DNA of 20,832 nucleotides from an uncultured Bacilli bacterium. GTDB taxonomy: Bacteria; Bacillota_I; Bacilli_A; RF39; UBA660. Position numbers and translations under genes: made by a program. The notes below the pieces were generated by a model that was given only the letters and a program-made list of their open reading frames with translations, was not told where the DNA came from and did no database searches. The DNA is taken from NCBI GenBank assembly GCA_948999435.1, contig CARJCM010000020.1, positions 1 through 20,832 on the forward strand, given 5' to 3'. This document shows positions 18,246 to 20,832 of the stretch, piece after piece. Each line of letters opens with the position of its first letter. The stretch's first letter is position 1.

Positions 18246-20721
18246 CCTCTATATTTACTTGTTGTTCTGGGATGTTATTTTCCTCGCTAGTTTCTTCTTG
18301 TTCTTCATTTAGCTCTTCTTGTTTTTCAACTAAGCTAATAGTAGAAACATATTGATTCTCTTTTAAGTTTATTAATCTAACACCTTGAGTTACACGACCT
18401 AAAGTATTAATTTGTTCTAGGGACATTCGCATCGTTATTCCTGTATTAGTCATAATTACTAACTCTTTATTTTCATCAACAACTTTTACAGAGGCGATAT
18501 TTCCATTCTTTTCTGTTACATTTAAGGCTTTTACACCTTTACTACCACGACTTGTCTCTCTAAATTCACTTACTAATGTCTTTTTTCCATATCCTTTAAT
18601 AGTTACCAACAAAATTTTATCTTCTTCTGTTACTACTTCGGCACAAACACATTTGCTACCATCAAGATTTATACCTTTAACACCACTGGCTGTTCTACCC
18701 ATAGCTCTAATATTATCTTCTTTGAATTTAACCATGCGTCCTAATTCACTACCTAATAAGATATAATTATCTCCAGTAGTTTTTTTAACAGCGATTAATT
18801 CGTCATTTGGTCTTAAACTAATACTAATCTTTCCAGACGTACGTATGTTTTCAAATTCGCTAATTGCTGTTTTCTTTACTAAGCCTTGTTTTGTTACAAA
18901 TAATAGATATTTAGCGGCTTCTTCATTAGATACACTTATCATTGAATTGATTGTTTCATCTTTTTCAATTTGAAGTAAGTTTATTATTGGTAAACCTTTT
19001 GATTGACGGTTAAATTCTGGAATTTCATAACCTTTTAGACGATACACCTTTCCTTTATTAGTAAAGAATAATAAGTAATCGTGAGAAGATAAATTAATCA
19101 TTTGATCAACATAATCTTCGTCGTTTGTCGTCATTCCTTTTATACCCATTCCACCACGTCTTTGAGCTTTAAATGTATCACTATTGGTGCGTTTAATATA
19201 ACCTTTATTAGTTAACGCGATAAGAATGTTTTCTTCAGGTATTAATGATTCATCTTCAATATATTCAATTGCTGTCATATCAATATCTGTACGACGTTTA
19301 TCAGCATATTTATCTTTGATTTCTAATAATTCTTCTTTGATAATATTTAATACTTTCTCTTCAGAAGCTAGAATACTTCTTAATTCTTCAATTAAAGCTA
19401 ATAACTCTTTTAATTCTTCTTCAATCTTGTCTCTTTCTAAGCCAGTTAATCTTCTTAACTTCATTTCTAAGATAGCTTCTGATTGAATCTCTGATAGGCC
19501 AAATTTCTCCATTAAGCCTTGTTTAGCTTCATCATCAGACTTTGACCCTCTAATTAGTTTAATTACTTCGTCAATGTGATCTAATGCGATTTTTAAGCCT
19601 TCTAAGATGTGTACTCTTTTCTCTGCTTTTTCTAAATCAAATTTTGTTCTTCTAATTATTATTTCTTTTTGATAATCTATATATTTAGAAATAATGTCTT
19701 TTAAGCCTAATGTCTTAGGTACACCATTATCTAGCATTAAGAATATAATTCCATATGTGGTTTGAAATGCTGTATGCTTATATAATTTATTTAATATTAC
19801 TTGAGCATTAGCATCTCTTTTTAAACTTATGGTTATTTTAACGCCTTCTTTTAAGTCAACGTGATAATCGGTGATACCATCTAATACCTTATTATGAACT
19901 AATTCAGCGACTTTATTTTTAAGTTCTAAGGTGTTTATTCCATATGGTACTTCATCAATAACAATAAATTCTTTGCCATTTTTTTCTTCAATTCTAGCAC
20001 GAGAACGGATTGTGATACTTCCTCGTCCAGTTTCATAGGCTTTTTTAATACCACTATTGCCTAATATGATAGCTCCTGTTGGGAAGTCTGGTCCTTTTAT
20101 ATATTGCATTAATCCTACTGTATCAATTTCAGGATTATCAATATAGGCAACACATCCATCAATTACTTCACCAAGATTGTGTGGTGGAATATTGGTTGCC
20201 ATACCAACGGCGATACCAGTTGTTCCATTTACTAATATATTTGGAAAACGTGATGGTAAAATTGATGGCTCACTTTCTGATTCATCAAAGTTTGGGGTAA
20301 AATCAACTGTATTTTTACGAATATCTCGGAGTAATTCTAGAGATATTTTAGATAGTCTTGATTCTGTATAACGCATTGCTGCTGCGCCATATCCTTCAAT
20401 ATTACCAAAGTTTCCATGGCCATCAACTAACATATAGCGATAACTGAAATCTTGAGCCATTCTTACCATAGCTTCATAAATACTTGAGTCACCGTGTGGA
20501 TGGTATTTACCCATAACATCACCGACAATACGTGCACTTTTTTTATGCGGTTTGTCTGGTGTATAACCTGACTCAAACATTGAATATAATATTCTTCGAT
20601 GAACCGGTTTTAAACCATCTCTTAAGTCAGGTAAGGCACGAGCGACTATAACACTCATGGAATATTCTAAAAAGGAATCTCTTACTTCTTTTACGATATT
20701 ATTTTTTTCTAATCTATCCAT
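18232..20721 (-). CDS. gyrA: DNA gyrase subunit A
   Basis: GyrA is the breakage-reunion subunit of the GyrA2GyrB2 enzyme that introduces negative supercoils. The 829-residue protein has catalytic Tyr118 in AAAMRYTESRLSK, the quinolone region HPHGDSSIYEAM with Ser79 and Glu83 (Ser83 and Asp87 of E. coli; the unmutated Gram-positive pattern), a coiled-coil gate, and the C-terminal beta-pinwheel with the exact GyrA box QRRGGMG, which marks gyrase rather than ParC. The tail is acidic (EEQEETSEENN). The start is ATG 20721 with AGGAGG, which overlaps the gyrB stop. It is the last gene of the gyrB-gyrA operon and ends in a terminator. Downstream lies the parS region. Confidence 0.98.
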   Translation of the reverse strand: MDRLEKNNIVKEVRDSFLEYSMSVIVARALPDLRDGLKPVHRRILYSMFESGYTPDKPHKKSARIVGDVMGKYHPHGDSSIYEAMVRMAQDFSYRYMLVDGHGNFGNIEGYGAAAMRYTESRLSKISLELLRDIRKNTVDFTPNFDESESEPSILPSRFPNILVNGTTGIAVGMATNIPPHNLGEVIDGCVAYIDNPEIDTVGLMQYIKGPDFPTGAIILGNSGIKKAYETGRGSITIRSRARIEEKNGKEFIVIDEVPYGINTLELKNKVAELVHNKVLDGITDYHVDLKEGVKITISLKRDANAQVILNKLYKHTAFQTTYGIIFLMLDNGVPKTLGLKDIISKYIDYQKEIIIRRTKFDLEKAEKRVHILEGLKIALDHIDEVIKLIRGSKSDDEAKQGLMEKFGLSEIQSEAILEMKLRRLTGLERDKIEEELKELLALIEELRSILASEEKVLNIIKEELLEIKDKYADKRRTDIDMTAIEYIEDESLIPEENILIALTNKGYIKRTNSDTFKAQRRGGMGIKGMTTNDEDYVDQMINLSSHDYLLFFTNKGKVYRLKGYEIPEFNRQSKGLPIINLLQIEKDETINSMISVSNEEAAKYLLFVTKQGLVKKTAISEFENIRTSGKISISLRPNDELIAVKKTTGDNYILLGSELGRMVKFKEDNIRAMGRTASGVKGINLDGSKCVCAEVVTEEDKILLVTIKGYGKKTLVSEFRETSRGSKGVKALNVTEKNGNIASVKVVDENKELVIMTNTGITMRMSLEQINTLGRVTQGVRLINLKENQYVSTISLVEKQEELNEEQEETSEENNIPEQQVNIEESAE

Positions 20722-20732
20722 TTTAATACCTC

Positions 20733-20832
20733 CTAAACATCTAGATTTGTAGCATAAGTAGCATTGGTTTCAATGAATTCTCTTCTTGGTTCTACTTCTT
20801 CACCCATTAATTTACTAAATACTTCATCCGCT
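20733..20832 (-). CDS. gyrB: DNA gyrase subunit B, C-terminal fragment (cut by window edge)
   Basis: Only the last 32 codons are in the window. They read ADEVFSKLMGEEVEPRRE, then FIETNATYATNLDV and TAG (20733-20735), which matches the universal GyrB C-terminus (ADEIF.LMG..VEPRR.FIE.NA..NLD). The stop overlaps the gyrA Shine-Dalgarno. The gene is incomplete because of the window edge, not because it is broken. Confidence 0.95.
   Translation of the reverse strand, partial: ADEVFSKLMGEEVEPRREFIETNATYATNLDV

Noticed and set aside
1..20832. Possible mollicute code 4 (UGA as Trp), suggested by AT-richness and the short SRP RNA
   Set aside because: TGA ends mntP (4776-4778) and yabB (11958-11960), and Trp is encoded by TGG throughout.
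1..20832. Mobile elements, CRISPR arrays, toxin-antitoxin or defence systems
   Set aside because: No transposase, integrase, repeat-spacer pattern, target-site duplication or defence motif was found, and gene order is conserved with Bacillota.

Overview
The window is an AT-rich, densely packed stretch of a Bacillota chromosome, close to and to the left of the replication origin. Gene order on the minus strand follows the Bacillus subtilis origin-proximal plan: gyrB-gyrA, SRP RNA, tadA, dnaX, ybaB, recR, bofA, holB, ricT, yabB, pth, mfd, spoVT, metG. UGA serves as a stop codon (mntP, yabB), so this is genetic code 11 and not a code-4 mollicute. The short SRP RNA without an Alu domain, the AT bias and the retained sporulation genes (spoIIR, spoVT, bofA) suggest a gut-type Bacilli/Erysipelotrichia-like lineage that sporulates or descends from sporulators. 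The organism assignment is inference.

Layout from left to right: rpmE, a degenerate SGNH-hydrolase-like gene and murA (minus strand; envelope and ribosome); an orphan 340-residue protein with its own promoter and terminator; a three-gene plus-strand island (spoIIR, mntP, a divergent GreA-like factor); metG under a methionine T-box; spoVT; an orphan 139-residue protein; a tightly overlapping minus-strand operon from tadA/dnaX to mfd that joins DNA replication and repair, tRNA modification, peptidyl-tRNA recycling and RicT; then a gene-free AT-rich region of about 520 bp; and finally gyrA with the 3' end of gyrB at the right edge.

The most interesting signals are non-coding. The gyrA-SRP gap carries three ParB/Spo0J parS palindromes, two consensus DnaA boxes and one copy of an 18-bp word, TATTTCCTGGGAAATAAT. 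This word recurs exactly four times in the window, always in the same orientation, and two copies lie inside genes in different reading frames. Its core differs by one base from the B. subtilis Noc-binding sequence ATTTCCCGGGAAAT, so it is probably the site of a Noc-like nucleoid-occlusion protein. ParB-parS, DnaA and Noc-type signals therefore meet in one locus next to gyrA.

No mobile element, CRISPR array, defence island or tRNA/16S/23S gene was seen. Apart from the two orphan proteins and the site array, the window is conserved housekeeping DNA. Promoters are repeatedly embedded in the last codons of the preceding gene.
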